64,000 nt of DNA from Asterochloris sp. CNOR1 (GCA_963969365.1 OZ017749.1:1240001-1304000), one strand, 5' to 3'; positions 24,102-37,462 are shown, counted from the stretch's first letter. The notes: a model not told the origin generated them from the letters alone. Numbers and translations: made by a program.

Positions 24102-27100
24102 GTACAACGTCACCGACTCGGTTCGTGAGGCTATCCAAGCCCTGGTGACGCATGTGGGCAGTCAGGAGCGAAGCATCAGGTGTGCTGCGCACAGTCCTGC
24201 ACACACAGGCTTCACCTGATGGGCGCCCCAGTGCACAGCTCTTGCCTGCACCCGCAGGAGGCTGGAGGAGCAGCTGGCAAGCTCCAGCCAGGCTGGGCAC
24301 TCCTCATCTACCCAGGTGGAGCGGCGATTGGAGCAGGTGGAGCAGCAGATGGTCTCAGTCAGGGCCTGTGCAGTGAGTTAGTGCTCATCTCTTGAGCACG
24401 CCATCCACGCATTTGGCTGCATGTGGTGGGTCATGTAGCTGTGCCCAACCTGTGTCTGGCTGTGCCTCCAGCAGCAGCCCTGTAGCAGTGCACACTGCCC
24501 GACTTTCACCAGCTCAGCACTTGGCCCAAGACTGTTGACCTGCATTGTGCAGTCAAGGGTGCCTGGCTGCAAGGGGCAGCTGGCCTTGCGGCGTCACCTC
24601 TCATTGCGCAACAGGTGGATGCCACCAAGCAGCTACTGCGCACACTGTCTAATCGCAGATGGCTGCGTGCATGGCTGGCCTACACATCGAGTCCTGCAGA
24701 CAGGGACCTGGCTCCTGGCGTGCTGCAGGTGGATGCCAACGTGCAGACGGACGAGCTGCGTCAGCGTGTGACCAGCCTGCAGCGCCACGTGCGGCACTTC
24801 AGCAGCGAAGTGGGCATCGACCCTCCGCAGCAGGGCAGCCGGGGCTCCTCTCCTGAGCGGCTGCGCCCGCAGCAGGCACCCCTGCTGGATAGGATGGCCC
24901 GCCTGGATGCTGAGCTTGAAGCCGCAACAGCAGCAGCTGCCAAGGCCAAGGCACGCAGTGCAGTGTTTTGTTGCTATGCGCAGTAATACCCCATGTGCAG
25001 ATGCCAGCCAATCTTACAGCTGCTATGAGTGACATGCACAGGCATCAGGCCTGCTTGTGAACATGCTCAAGGCAGGCCAGACCATGGCCTGCACTGCGCA
25101 CTCGTGCGCAGCTGCTGTGGCCAAGATGAACATGCCTCACACTTGGCCATCTTGTCTGGCCCCTTCTCGCTCAAGCTGTCCTTGCTGCTATCTGTAGGAG
25201 GCCTCTGAAGCGTCGGGTGAGTGCGTCTACAACTTCCAGCACAAACTGGAGGCAGCTGGCGCTGACCTGCGCAGGGACGTGGCTGCAGCCCTGGCTGATG
25301 CCCAGGAGGAGGTGGTAGCTCGTGTGCGTGGGACTCTGTCCGAGGCGGAAGCACGCCATGCAGCCCGCCTGGAAGGTGTGACTTGCTCACTTTCGGGGCG
25401 CAACTACGCTTGGTGTGGAGCTGCAGGAACAGCGATGCCACAGCTGCTTTGTTCCTCATGGGGTGCCGCCACATCTGGCCTCAGGGGCTTGCGCCTTCTG
25501 CGACTACAGAGCACGGTCCCAAATACGACCCTTGGTGTGCCAGCCATGTGCAGGAAGACTTGGTGCTGGCTGACGTCGTAGACAGTGGAAGGTCCATGAG
25601 GCTCTTGATGTTCTCTGGTGGCAATGGAATGCCTCAGATCCTTGCTGCATGTTGTGGGCCAGCGAGAGGCCTGGCAGGCTCTGCCGCCTGCTGTGCCTTC
25701 AAGGAGGTAAGCTGAGCCCAGCAGCTGGCCTCAGCACACAAACAGGTTCTGGCCTGCTTTGCAGACAGCGAGAGTGCCCAGGAGGCTCGGGTGCGTGCTG
25801 TGGCTTCCAAGGCGGACTGCCAGGCCCAACAGCTGGAGGCCAATTTGCAGCAGCAGATCCACGCTGTGGAGCACCGCGTGAGCAAGGGTGCTGCCAGCGA
25901 GAAGGAGGTCCGCCACCAGCTGGTCACCATGGACGCGCAGCTGGCAGGTAGCCCTGCCTGCTCATGACTCTTGCTTGTTGTTGGCAGGCAGCTGGTCGCC
26001 ATGGAACAGCAGCTGCAGGCACAGCTGTCGGGTTTGTCTGGCCACTCACCCAGCTTGCTTGTCAGGGCTACATGCAAGCCTGCTCACTCATCAGCCTTTC
26101 GCCTGGTGGCAAAGACCGGAGCTGCATGTAGTGCTGCTCCATTGTTCATGCAAGCTGCACCTAGGAGGAACAGGAAGTGTTGCATGATGTGCACCTGCCA
26201 GCGCTGACAACTCCAAGTTATGCAGGGCTGAAGGTCGAGATTGAGGGTCTGACAGAGAGCAAGGTGGACAGCACTGCCATGGACGGCTATGCAAAGCAGA
26301 TCTCCCAGGTGTGCGCGCACCTGGAAGCCTGTGCTCATCTGCACAATGCTTGGCCCAGGTCAGAGCTAACCAAGTGCAAACAAGCCATGGGCATAGCTGG
26401 GTGACTTCGTGTCCTCTTGACTGGTCCACGCCTGTTTTACAGGCGCTTGCTTGCCGCCCAGCAACAATGAGGCCTTGACCCTACCAGATGCTGGCGCAGG
26501 AGTTCCGCCATCCGGCCCTGACACCAGTGCTGGCTGCCTGCAGCTCTTTGAGGACACAGCCGTGCATGTGCGCCGTGACTGTGCCGGGCAGACTCACCAG
26601 GTTGTGGCAGAAGTCCGGCGGGACCTGGAGCTGAAGGCTGACACTGCGGGGCTGCGGGCCAGCGAGAAGGTCCTGCGCCAGCAGATAGGGCAGCTGCAGG
26701 TGGGCCAGGCAGCCTGTGATGCTGTTTTCGACGTGAGGGGACACCCATGCAAGCCACTCCGCCAGCACATGCTTGGGGTGTGCAGCCTGTGGTTCCCTGC
26801 TTTGCTTTGGCTGACGGGAGGACTGCAGGTGGACCCCCCCCCTCCCCCCCCTTCCCTTACTGTCTTGTGCTGGTGGGTACACCCAGTGCCAGTAGCAGGT
26901 GTCGATTTGAAGCTGTGGCTGGGGCCGTAACCGCACAGGTGCCATGCAGCCCTGATCAGGCCCCGGTGTGTGTGGCCTGCAGGAAGACATTGAGCACGTG
27001 CGCGCTGTTGCTGTGCAAGTCAAGCAGCAGGGGATCAGCGTCACTGAGCAGTTGACTGCAACCCAGATGCAAACACTCCAGCTGCAGGTGCGTGCATATC

Positions 27101-30100
27101 AGTCGTGCAGCTGCCCGGGACTGCGGCTTGTCTGCCTGAAGAGCATGGCTGGCACTGCGCGTGGCCGTCTATGCAGCCGCGTTGGCTATACGGGGCACAC
27201 AGTCTTGAGCTCGCCATCCTGGCCATGCCTGATGCTTCTGGAAGGCAAATACTGCAGCGCAGTGCACCGTCTTGTCATGGGTCTGCTCGCCCTGTGTCAC
27301 TGGCTGCCTGGGTGCAGGCCGCCATCGACAGCACTCAGACCACAGCGTCCGCCAGCCACGCGGCAATGACTGCCGCGCTTGGAGCGGTTGCTCAGGAGGC
27401 TGACCGGTGTGGCCTGCTGTGTGGCAGCACACATGTCTTGGTGGTTCTGCACGCAGAGGCCAAGCTGATGCTGAAACCAGGACTGCAAGCAGGCATCAGG
27501 AGCTGCCTGTGCATCCTGGCAGCTTTGCATGCATGCCCAGCGTATTGGGCTGGAGATGTCCTCAGCTGCCTGCTGAAACCCCAAGCAGGGGACAGCAAGA
27601 CAGGATCTGCCTTTGCACTATGACTCTGTCAACATGACTTGTAATCGAGTGCAGGCGCCAGGAGCTGGATGAGAGAATCAGCCACCTCAGGAAGGATGTC
27701 CACGCGATGAAGGATGCCTTGTACGGCAGTCTGGGCAGCCCTGCAGGCCAGCACAGCTCCCGGGAGCTGCCTGGAGACATCACTGCAGCTGTGCACTCTG
27801 AGCGGCGGGGGCGCAGCAGGGCGGCCAGCCCTGCACCGGGGGAGCGCAGCAGCGCAGGCCTGCCGCCGCTGGTTGCGCACAGTGAGCAGAGCTTGCCTGC
27901 TGCTTGGCATGACAGCAATGCATGCGCAGTCTGCTGGGAGCCCTGCAATCCTGTCTGTCTGATGCTGGGGTGCGTCAGCAGTGGTCTGCATCACAGCTTT
28001 GCACCGTGCCCGCCTGATGTACCCCAGCAGCGCCACCTGTGCCTCAGCTTGCCATGATGCAGGTGCCATGTGTCTTGTCTGCCTGCAGGTTCGCTTGTGG
28101 GGCGGGTGTCAGCTTTGACAGAGCAGGTCAGCGAACTGCAGGGGACAGTGCACCAGAAGGCAGAGCGGGCAGCCCTGCAGGAGCAGGAGAGCCGCGTGAA
28201 CGAGCTAGGGGATGCCGTGCAGCAGCAGGCCGAGGAGCTGGCAGCGGCGGCTCGCAGCGCTGCTTGCCGGGGAGAGGAGCAGGCTGAAGCCATAGAGAGG
28301 CTGACGGAGGACTTGGCTGCTGTCGCAAGAGGTGGGCAGTGTGCAGAGCTTGTCTGCATGCTTGACGGCTGTCTGCCCCTTGTGAGCTGGCCTGCGCAGC
28401 AGTCCTGACACCTGCTGATGGAACCCTGCTTTCTGGGTCATCTGGGCATCTTGCACGCGAACACCTGCTGCCTGAGCGCTCATACCACCTGTGACCCTGC
28501 CCGCCCACTGCAGAGCACCCTGATGGCGGCTATGCATGCTGCAGCCCTAGACGCCTGCCCCTTGAACGCTGCCTGCTCCACATGGCATCATGGCGCTGCT
28601 GCACCGCTGCAGAGCGCCCCACGGGCAGCGCTGTCCGGCTGCTGACGGTTGCAGCCTGACAGCTGCTGCTTGAGCACAGCCTGGTCCACCTGTGTTGTCC
28701 CCACACGCTGCCCTGCGGTCCCACGGGTAATGCCGTGAGCCAGCTGAGTGCTGCAGAGGCTTGGCACGTCCTGTTTTACCTGACTTTTGAACCATCCAAA
28801 TGCAGAGCGCCCCACCAGCAGCGCTGTTCGGCAGCTGGCTGATGAGGTGGAGCGGCGCTGCCTTGGGCACGCCGACGAGCTGATTAAGCCTGTCAAGGTG
28901 TACATGCGCCGCATGGGGGAGGTGCTGGGCGAGGAGGCCTCCTTCGGCAGCCTGGGCGGCAGTGGCTCCCCTCAGGTGTGCACAGGCTCGCAGCACACCT
29001 GCAAGGGTGCTGATCCACCTGCAACATATAGCAGCAAACTGCAGCAGCAGGCTTGGATATGCAGTCTGCGCACCTGTCTGGGACGCAACACATAGCAGCC
29101 AATTGCAGCAGCGGGCTTGCACCTGCAGTCTGCCCCCATGCCGCACTCAGCCAGATGCAGCATGCCAGACTATTAAAACCCCTGGAAGCCATTGTACGCA
29201 GACCTGCCCAGTTGCATGGCGTTAATCGAGTGCTGCCTTGGCAGAGGGGCGACCTGGCCCAGGTGCACCGCCGCCTGCGCAGCCTGGAGGGGCGTCTGGA
29301 GGAGCACAGCGCCGCCTTTGCGCGCGGGGTAGCTGAGCGCGTGGCCTGCGAGTTGCAGACGGGCGGCGCACTGTCGTCTCACTTCTGGAGCCGTCTCATG
29401 GGGCGTATCAGGGATGCCAATTCAGAGCTTGCCTCCCGCGTGTACGACCTGGAGGGCACCCAGCAGTCTTGCCATGACCTCATTCAGGTCTGCTGCTGGT
29501 CCCTTACATGTGTTCGGGTGTGCTTCTCCCACACTCTAGTAAGGGCGGGTCCATGAACCCCATGTCCAGCTGTATGGGTGTTCTGGGGTGCTCAGGGCTG
29601 GCATGCAGCATCTTGTCTAGGAGGGGCCGGGGGCCACACGGAGCTCACTCCTGTTGAAAGAGCATGCACACAAGCATTGAGGACACAGCATGCCATGTCT
29701 GCCTGCCCAGGGCCCCATGGGCTCTGCACCTTGCTGCAGGTGTTCAAGGAGCGCCTGGCAGAGCTGAGCAGCAGCACTGCAGACCAGCCAAGCCGTGCAG
29801 ATGTGCAGCGCCTGGTCAAAGCGGCCCAGCAGCAGGTCCTGGATGCTGCCAGCGAGGAGGCCTCTCAGCGGTGGCAGGTGGGCTGACCTTCTTGAGCTGC
29901 TTGTGCCGGCAGCTTGTGCCCAGTTTGATGTTTGTCAAAGCTCAAGTATGCTTGCCGCAAGGCACGGCGCGAGCAGAGCCACTTGAACCAGGAACCCTCA
30001 GCAGGTCTCCACAGCTGTGCCTAGGCTTGGTGGTCGTGTTGCTTTGCTAGCATTCTGATTAGTTGAAGTCTTGCAGCTGGGCTGGTGTGCTGGATTGCCA

Positions 30101-31309
30101 CAATGCTGGCCCACAGTATGAGCTGGGCCAGCTGTATATGTATGTGCGCCTGTGTACATGCAAAGAGGTGGATCCGCGCAGGTGTGCTGCAGGCAACCCT
30201 CCAGCGCTTCACAGCAGCCTTTGACGACACCAGGGCGGAGCTGCAGGCTCGGGCAGCAGACACCACTTCCCACCTGAGGGCTGCCCTGGCCAAGAAGGTG
30301 GACTCAGAGGAGCTGGTGGGCCTTGTGCAGGTGTGCATGCATGCAGTGGCCTGCTGTCATGCAGTCCTGATGTCTCCCATGCATGATGGCGCTGCAGCAA
30401 CTTGTTCAGCAGTCTCCTCACCTGTAGCAGCTCCTCACCTGCAGCAAGCAGAGAGCCCTGCTGCCCTGTCATAGGGCCACAGGCACAGCGGCAATGCATC
30501 CTGGTTCTCTCCGGCCAAGCTGGTGCACATGTGGGCAACACAATGGCCCCACAGTGATGGCACCCACGCAAATCTGCATTCTGACGTTCTGCAATGCTGG
30601 TTTTTGAAGTCTCACAGAACCCTCACTGCTGCAGCAAGGGGGTTTTGTGGGGAAGCAGACATTGGAGGGGCACCTGAAGGCACTAGAGGCTGCCGTGGCT
30701 GAGGGACAGCAAGAGGTCGCCAACCGCCTGCAGAAGGTGGGCCTGCAGCTGCAGCTGCTGCAGGAGGGCGCCGTTGCCCTGGCGCAGGTGGACATGGTGA
30801 GCACAGCTGGCTGTCACCGGCTCGTGGCTTGCTATGTGCATCTGTGCACGATGCAGTGTACCAGAGCGCCCCTTATGATGGCTGCTCTGTAGTTGTTCTG
30901 CGCGCTTTGGGAGGCACTCAGCTGCCTGCCCTTCTCCACCTGTTCCCTGACAGCACTATGCTAGAGGAATCCCTCCCATGAGCTGCAGGATGCCAGCCAA
31001 CTGCGAAAGGCAGTGGCCAAGAAGGCGGACCGCGAGGCAGTTGAGCAGGAGCTGCGCCACCTGCAAACGCTCATGAGCAGCAAGGCAAACGCGGAAGCTG
31101 TGGAGCATGCGCTCTCACGGAAACTGGACATCAAGGCCTACCTGGCCACCTCAGCAAGGGATGGCTCTGCCCATGTCAAGGCAGCTGCCAGCACAATCAG
31201 TGCCCAGTACAGCTCACCACTCAGCCACAAGGGCGCCCACTCTGCCACTAGTGTACCAACAAAAGCATCTCTGCTCAGAGAGTCCACGCGCAGATTCAAG
31301 GCCACCTGA
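24102..31309 (+). CDS. Long coiled-coil protein, start unresolved
   Basis: Unrecognised, mainly alpha-helical protein. Clear exons include 24102-24179, 24258-24372, 24729-~24962, 25198-25375, 25765-25947, 26226-26310, ~26600-26698, ~27650-27880, ~28090-28330, ~28805-28973, ~29249-29487, ~29741-29877, ~30191-30330, ~30640-30790 and 30989-31309. Nearly all are heptad-rich (for example VERRLEQVEQQM, LTEQVSELQGTVHQKAE, LRSLEGRLEEHSAAF), and the C-terminal exon repeats a KKAD/SKAN pattern before a Ser-rich tail ending in RFKAT. No motor head, kinase or membrane segment was seen. Such proteins are often centriolar, flagellar or cytoskeletal, but that is only a guess here. The first coding exon was not found; the exon at 24102 needs two bases from an upstream exon. 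The stop is 123 nt before the next gene on the same strand. Confidence 0.75.
28975..29150 (+). repeat. Two-copy ~62-bp tandem repeat in a coiled-coil gene intron
   Basis: ATATAGCAGCAAACTGCAGC near 29026 recurs as ACATAGCAGCCAATTGCAGC about 62 bp later, followed in each copy by a (C/G)AGGCTTG / CGGGCTTG segment and TGCAGTCTGC. The unit is intronic and does not resemble the flanking exons. Confidence 0.7.
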
Positions 31310-31432
31310 CTGCATGCATCTAGACTATTCCCACAGCCCCAAGCTGGCAGGTCCAGTCAAATCTGAATTGAAACTGCACGAACCATTTGGCGCACGTTGC
31401 CCTGGGAGAACCCTTAGAACACAGCCAGAGAC

Positions 31433-34400
31433 ATGGAGGCCGAGGGTTCTTCCACTCTGGGCAAACGCAAAAGAGAGTTCCACAGCCCACACCACAGACA
31501 GAACATCCTGGGTCAGATCTTGCGGCTGGGTGACAGGAAACCGGTAAGGCAGGGGCTGTACTTGGCAGATCTGGTCTAGACAGGACAGTCGAGAACTCAT
31601 CACCCCTCACATGCAGGGTGAAAGGCAGTCCAGGCCTCTGGAACCAGAGATTGAAGAGGTCTGCAAGGCTACACGTCTTGATGTGGCTTCCAGGACTGAA
31701 ACGGTGAATCACAGCACTTTGGTCTTTAAGCTGCCTGACAGTCCGGCAGGTTATGCAAGGCTTCATGGTGCTTGCAGGTCATCCCCATCCTCCTGGACTG
31801 CGCTGTTGAAGTCAGCTCAAAGACGACCATTTACGCCACGCTTGCTGGTGAGCATCTGCCTCCTGGTGTTGTTTTTTGACAGCCTCCTGAGAAGATTGAA
31901 ATCATCTGCCTGTGCGTGCAGGCCTCTGGGGAGCAGATGAGGAAGCCTTTGGCCCAGCTCTGGCAGCCGCAGCTGCTGAAGACTACAGCGCCTCCCTGGC
32001 TGTCGGCGACCGAAATCGTGCACGCCTGCTGCTGCGCCTGTGTGCGGCGCTGACCACCACTAATGTGCTGCAGACGGCTTCGGTCTTGGCGGCGCTGGAT
32101 GGCATTGTCCAGTCAGCTGTCACTGTCGCGAGGCAAGGTGAGCCTGACGCATGAGGCCCACACTGTGCTGACTGTGTGACGCAGCGGCAGCACTCACACC
32201 TGTTTAAGCAACAGATTGGAGGAACAGCTGCAGGGTGGGCATTGCATGAAGCTGCCCTGCCAGACACAGAGGCCGGGCACCTGGAGGCCGGGCACCTGGC
32301 GGTGTGCTGCTGCAGCATCCCTCAAGTTTGACTTCAAGTGCTGCGCTGCAGGGGACACAAGCCAGTCTCGCCTGTGGCAGCCCTACTCGGACTATCTGGT
32401 GTACTCAGTGCTCATTGCGCTGCCCTGGATGGCCACTGAGCTGGCTGAGGGCACCCATGAGGGGTTGCAAGCGCTGCTGGCCTCGGTGGCAGCCTACATG
32501 CAGCTGCGGCCGCGGCAGCAGCAGACGGAGATGAGCCCGTTTCCAGGCGCAGAAAGGGGTGCCGTCGATGGTGTGCAGGATGTGACTCCCCTGGCGGCCC
32601 ATCCAGAAGCCCTCAGCAGCGACAGTGGAGGGGCCTCCTTCCTTGGCCAGGTATGTGAGGACGCCTGTTTAGGGGCACAGGCAGCCCCTCTGCCCTGATA
32701 CTTGACATCATTGACGGCACAGAGTGATAATCAAGTGTTTGGGGTGCCGAGACAGTCTTGTGTATGATTGTATCGAAGCAAAAGGATTCAGGCTCTGGAG
32801 CCCAGTCGAAAGCTGCCCAGCCCTTCCTTGCAACACTCATGTTGAGCCCCTCTGCTGCAGCTGTGGGAGGCCACACAGGAGCTGAGTGAAGCCAAGTGGG
32901 TGCTAGAGGGGGTGCCCACATTCCCAGAGCTGGAGGCTGGCTTCGCGCACTGCCAGCCTGTGGCGCTGCCAGCCCTGCAGTGTCCCACGCAACCGCCTGG
33001 TGTCCCCAGCAGCGGCTGTCCTGCAGAGGCAAGAAGGCCCAGAGGGCTGGCACTGGACATAAGACAGGCGTGCATGCATGTTCAGTGTTGCCTGTGCTGC
33101 ACGCACGCATGTCCGTGAAAGCAAGCAACTCTGGGCTTGCTGCAGGCAGTGATCACATGCGGAAGTGCTGCTACATGCTTGCAGCAGGCAAGCTGACCAC
33201 CCTGTCATGCAGGTGGCAGCTGCCGTGCAGAGGGCGTTCCCTCCTCGTGGCGAGCTGCGGCTGCTGCCTCCGGCTGAGGCGGATCCCAGCTCAATGGATC
33301 GCATCATCATTCAGGAGTACGTCATTGACACCCTGCTCTACTTTGACGCCGATCACGCAGAGATGAGCCGGCGCTTGATGACAGGTGGGGTCCTTGTTAC
33401 TTGGTGCATGCCTTCCTGCTTCACAAGGACTTTGAGTCGGCGCACAGCCAGCTTGTGCTTGATGCTTGTGCTTCGAGAGTGACACAGCAAGGCTGCATTG
33501 GGAACACAAGGTTCATGGGTCCTTGCTCAGGGGAGTTACCCAGCGACTTGCTTTGCAGAGGCAACACAGGAAGGGGCACCTGCTGCCTCTGGGGTGCGGG
33601 ACGTCACAGTCATGCTTGTGCTGCAGACTGCTGACTCGCTTGGCATGCGCTGCTTGCAGGCATCTTTGGCACAGTGGCAGTGGGGGCTAAGCATGCAGTG
33701 GTCATGGAGACCATCTTTGCCCAGATGCTGTGCCTGCCCACCTGTCGGTCCAGGCTGGTGGCCTACGGCCAGTTGCTGGTGAGGATCTGCCTGTCCCGCC
33801 AGCTGGCCCCAGACTGCTCCAAGCAGGTGGCCGCTGACCAGCTGCAGTCTGCCACTGCCTGTCCTGCCTGTCCTGCCTGTCCAGGCTGGCTGGCAGCGGA
33901 TGGACGGCATGCCAGGCAGTGCTCCCTCACCACAGCCCCGCCTCCCCCAAGGCTGAAGTGTTGCTGCCTGCAGCTCAACCTGTGCCACCTGGACAGGACG
34001 TTTCCCAAGCCATTGACTGGCTGCGTCAAGGCTCTCATGCACCACATGCCGGTGAGTGGTGGCACCAGTGCCATCCGGCTGCATGCAGGCCGTGCAAGCA
34101 CTTCCAGGGACCTCCACCTGGGTACAGCTATCACGACGCACACAGCCACTGAGCCACTATGTTGCTGCTGCAGAGCCTTGATGTTGAGCTGCGCCTGCGG
34201 CTGGCAGAGTGGCTCAGTCTCCATGTCAGCAATGGGGATTTCCACTGGCCCTGGGCCAGCTGGGCCTATGTGGCAGACGAGCCTGGCCACAATCCCCGCA
34301 GGTGGGCGACACTGCATAGGTACTCTGCAAGTGATTTGGTGCTCTTCTGATGCTTGTCACAGCAGCACATGCTGCATGCTGGCGTCACTGGACTACACAG

Positions 34401-36869
34401 CCACGCCGAGCTGGTTGCTGGCAGGCAACAGCAATGCACCAGACAGCAAGGCTGCCAACTGGATGCCTGCACATTCAAACACTGCATCCTCATGCAGTGC
34501 ACTTACTGCGGGCTCCTTCCAAGCCTTTCAGGCCTCTCTGCTGTGCTGGTGCAGACAATTTGTGGCTCTTGCTTTGGAGTACCTGTCCCGTCTGTCATAC
34601 CCAACGTACCTGACCAGCGAGCATAGCCAGGTGGGGCGCAAGTTTACCTTTTTGTGTGAATCTGCAGCTCGTTGCTGTGGGCCCAGCACAGAGTTCCTGA
34701 TCCTGCTTGATGTACCTGTTGCAGCACCTGCGCTTGCATGCTGTGCAGACAGGCCAGCCCAGGGTGGCAGAGGCGCTGTGGCCCCTGCTGGGCCCATCCC
34801 AGCCAGCACTGCACACTGTGCTGCCGCCACCAAAGCAGCGCGAGCATTCTCAGAATGGTGATGAGGCAGCACCTGCTGCAGCAGAGGATGTCCCGCCGGC
34901 AGCACAGCAGCTGCATGATCAGGTGAGCACTCCCATCTGCTGCATGACCCTGTCTGCTACTCTTCCATGTCCCACAGGCATGCTGGGGGCTGCCGGCACA
35001 AGAGCCGGCTTCAGCAGCAGCGCTTACACAGTGCGGCTGACTGAGGCATGCTTAGTGGATCACGCTTGTTGCTGCCTGGCGTGTTCCTCTTCCATGCTCA
35101 GCATCTTGCTCATGTGTCGGCAGACCTACCGTTCCCATGTGCAGGTGACAGTCATCCTCAGGGCCCAGCTGGCGGGGCACCCAGTGCCTGCCCACGAGAA
35201 GCTCAGCGCCTGGCTAGCAGAGTCTGAGGTGCCCGCTCAGCTGGGGGGCTCTGTTGAGGTGCTGCGCTGGCTGCTGCGCAGCGTGCTGGTGCACGCCAGC
35301 ACGCACTCTGTTGGGCGGCTGGACCAGGTCTGCAGCGGCTTCAGGGAGCTGGTGCACCACCTCCTGGAGCAGGCAGGCAGGGAGGAGGTGAGAGGCATTG
35401 TGTGAGCTGCAGCAGCAGCGTATTGGCGCCAGAGCTGCTGATAGGCATGTTGGCTCTGTTGTCTGCTCCCCTGACACTTGTTTTATTCACACAATCCCTC
35501 TGTGACTTTGCACACGCCTGGCGCCAGAGCAAAGGGAGCAGCCGCAGTCGCCAGCTGGTCAACCTGTTTGCTGGCAGACCAGCTGCTGCAACAGGGTTAG
35601 CAAGCACTTCTGCGCAGACAAATGCGTGGGCCTCTTTCCACGGTAGCACAGTAATGGCTGGAATCCAGGCAGCCTGCCTGCCCCATACATGGCTGGCTGC
35701 GGGCACTGCCATGCCCCCCTGCCTTTGTGCACGGCCACTGTGTCTGCAGGCTGAAGTCATGCTGGTGGAGGAGGGCACCACCGGCTGGCGTGACTGTGTT
35801 CAGCGCAGCACAGTAGCTGTAGAGCGCCTGCTGCTGCATGGCTGGATTGCCCCTGGCAGCGTGGTGCGCTGGCTCTTCAGCAGGCAGGCTGTGGGCATGC
35901 AGAGCGCCAGCGACCCCCTGCAATCCCTGCAGTGCTGGGACCTGCTGCAGGCCGCCATGCGCAGGGCCCAGCAGCTCACTCAGGTCAGCCTTGCATGAAA
36001 CAAGCAAGCAGCAGAGTGTAGGCCATCCACCGCATGACGTCAACCTGCAGTTTCACTGTATTGAAGGCTGCCATCCCCAAAGAAGCACAACGGGCGACAA
36101 GCCCAAGCGAGTCCCATCCACTCTTTCATCACACGCCTGTTTCATGCCTAAACAACACGCAGCTCCTGCATCAGAGCTTCCTTTCAAGGCTGTGCTGGAG
36201 CCACAGCATGCACAACTTCAGGCGCCAATGACTGCACTCATTCACATGCTTGCAGGAGGCACAAGCTGCTGTGAACGACGCAGAGGCAGCACTGCAGAGT
36301 CAGCAGGTTCGCGTCAACAAGCTCGCAGCGCTGCCTGAGCAGCCAGATGGAGACGAGCCTGATGCAGACGCTCAGCAGGCCCAGCAACAGCAGGCTGAGG
36401 CTGCTGTGCAGTCAGCCACAGGCAACCTGCACGGCAAGCAGGATGCGCTGCAGCGCACTGGGCTTGCCCAGCAGACCCTTGTGATGCAGGTGAGTGCCCA
36501 CATCTTGCAGAGCCGCGTCCTATGCCGTGCAGTGTTTGCTGTCTTGTGCTGGCAACAGCCACATCTGCCAGACTGACTTTCGCCTGTTCTGCGGTGCTCT
36601 TACTCCCATGCATGTGCACTGTACAGATCATCGAGAGCTTCATCAGCCACCTGGCAGCAATGGAGCCGGCTGCGGAGGGCGAGGATGAAGCTATTGCATC
36701 GTACCAGGCCTGGAGGACTTGGACTCTTGGGGTCCTGCAAGCCTTCCTGCGGGGCCACTCTGCATCGCTGGCACCTGTTGTTGCCCAGTTGCAAAAGCAA
36801 GTGTCGCAACTTGATGATACTTTGGAAGATGTGAGAGCCGTGTTCAACCTGTATTGTAACATGAGCTGA
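31433..36869 (+). CDS. CBP80: Nuclear cap-binding protein subunit 1 (CBP80), complete, 16 exons
   Basis: Large subunit of the nuclear cap-binding complex, which with CBP20 binds the m7G cap of Pol II transcripts and promotes splicing, 3' processing, export and the pioneer round of translation. Exons in phase: 31433-31543, 31617-31703, 31778-31847, 31922-32137, 32352-32650, 32861-32999, 33220-33384, 33660-33778, 33974-34051, 34174-34301, 34555-34630, 34725-34922, 35145-35387, 35750-35983, 36256-36489, 36627-36869; 879 aa. Diagnostic stretches are a basic N-terminus (GKRKREF), VIPILLDCAVEVSSKTTIYA of the first MIF4G helices, SDYLVYSVLIALPWM, MDRIIIQEYVIDTLLYFD, HVSNGDFHWPWASW with LEYLSRLSYP, a Gln/Ala-rich coiled insertion (about residues 720-790), and the conserved C-terminus LEDVRAVFNLYC. 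Order and wording match plant and animal CBP80. The acceptor at 33220 (GGCAG) is the least certain junction. Confidence 0.95.
32270..32299 (+). repeat. 15-bp direct tandem repeat, two copies, CBP80 intron
   Basis: AGGCCGGGCACCTGG is repeated exactly twice, at 32270-32284 and 32285-32299, inside the intron before the exon at 32352. Confidence 0.9.
33856..33882 (+). repeat. 9-bp tandem repeat, three copies, CBP80 intron
   Basis: TGCCTGTCC is repeated three times without change, in the intron between the exons ending at 33778 and starting at 33974. Confidence 0.9.
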
Positions 36870-37462
36870 TGACAGCTGCAATACATCCACACCCAGTGTG
36901 CTTGTCGTCAAGCAGAGACGTCATGTGTACCGTGAGAATGAGGGTATGAAAAGCAGCATCTACATAAAGGTTGCAATCTAGCAGATATGCCGCAGCAAAA
37001 CATAGAGGGGGTAGGGCATGCATTGCTCATTGTCAAAATCCTGCATATCGCAGCAGCTCATTGCCAGTCATCAAATTGGGCCAGGGAAAAGGAGGGCACG
37101 GAGCAGCTGGCAGGTCAGGCACCAGGTTTCTGCACTCCCCATGCCCTTATTCGGGATGCATAGGAGTCCTTAATTTTTTCAGCTACGCCTCCAAGGCCTG
37201 CAGCAGGCCAAAAATGCCAGTTGATCAGCAGCACGTGTGCAGAACCTGTAGCATGTCAGGCATTCACACACCTTCCGTCTGCAACACCTTGGCAGACTCT
37301 GGATGCTGAGAGAGTGCCTGGTTGAGGTTATGCCTGAAGCAGGAAGCCATTATCTGAGATCAAATGCGTCGCCATGGTGCAAGCCTCATGCACAAAAGCA
37401 GCATGAGCTCGGACTTGTATCCCCGGTGCAAGCCTCAAGTGTTCACAAGAGGGCCTGCAGCA
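36870..37462. other. Convergent intergenic region, CBP80 / TBC gene
   Basis: About 590 bp between two convergent stop codons, less GC-rich than the genes. No exon or structured element was recognised. Confidence 0.6.

Noticed and set aside
25985-26030. A short helical exon (QLVAMEQQLQAQL) in the coiled-coil gene
   Set aside because: It cannot be joined in phase, whereas the exons on either side join directly. It is better explained as a decayed copy of the preceding exon's end.
26829-26852. Long C-run in the coiled-coil gene as a possible regulatory element
   Set aside because: It is a simple C-tract broken by a T inside an intron, most likely slippage-prone low-complexity sequence.
32215-32234. 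A possible 20-nt micro-exon in CBP80
   Set aside because: On re-reading the acceptor at 32352, exon 32352-32650 joins directly to 31922-32137 in phase, so no extra exon is needed.
33674-34861. A 395-codon open frame on the plus strand through the CBP80 locus
   Set aside because: Its length comes from GC-rich introns that lack stops. Conserved CBP80 sequence is found only in the short segments that are true exons, partly in other frames.
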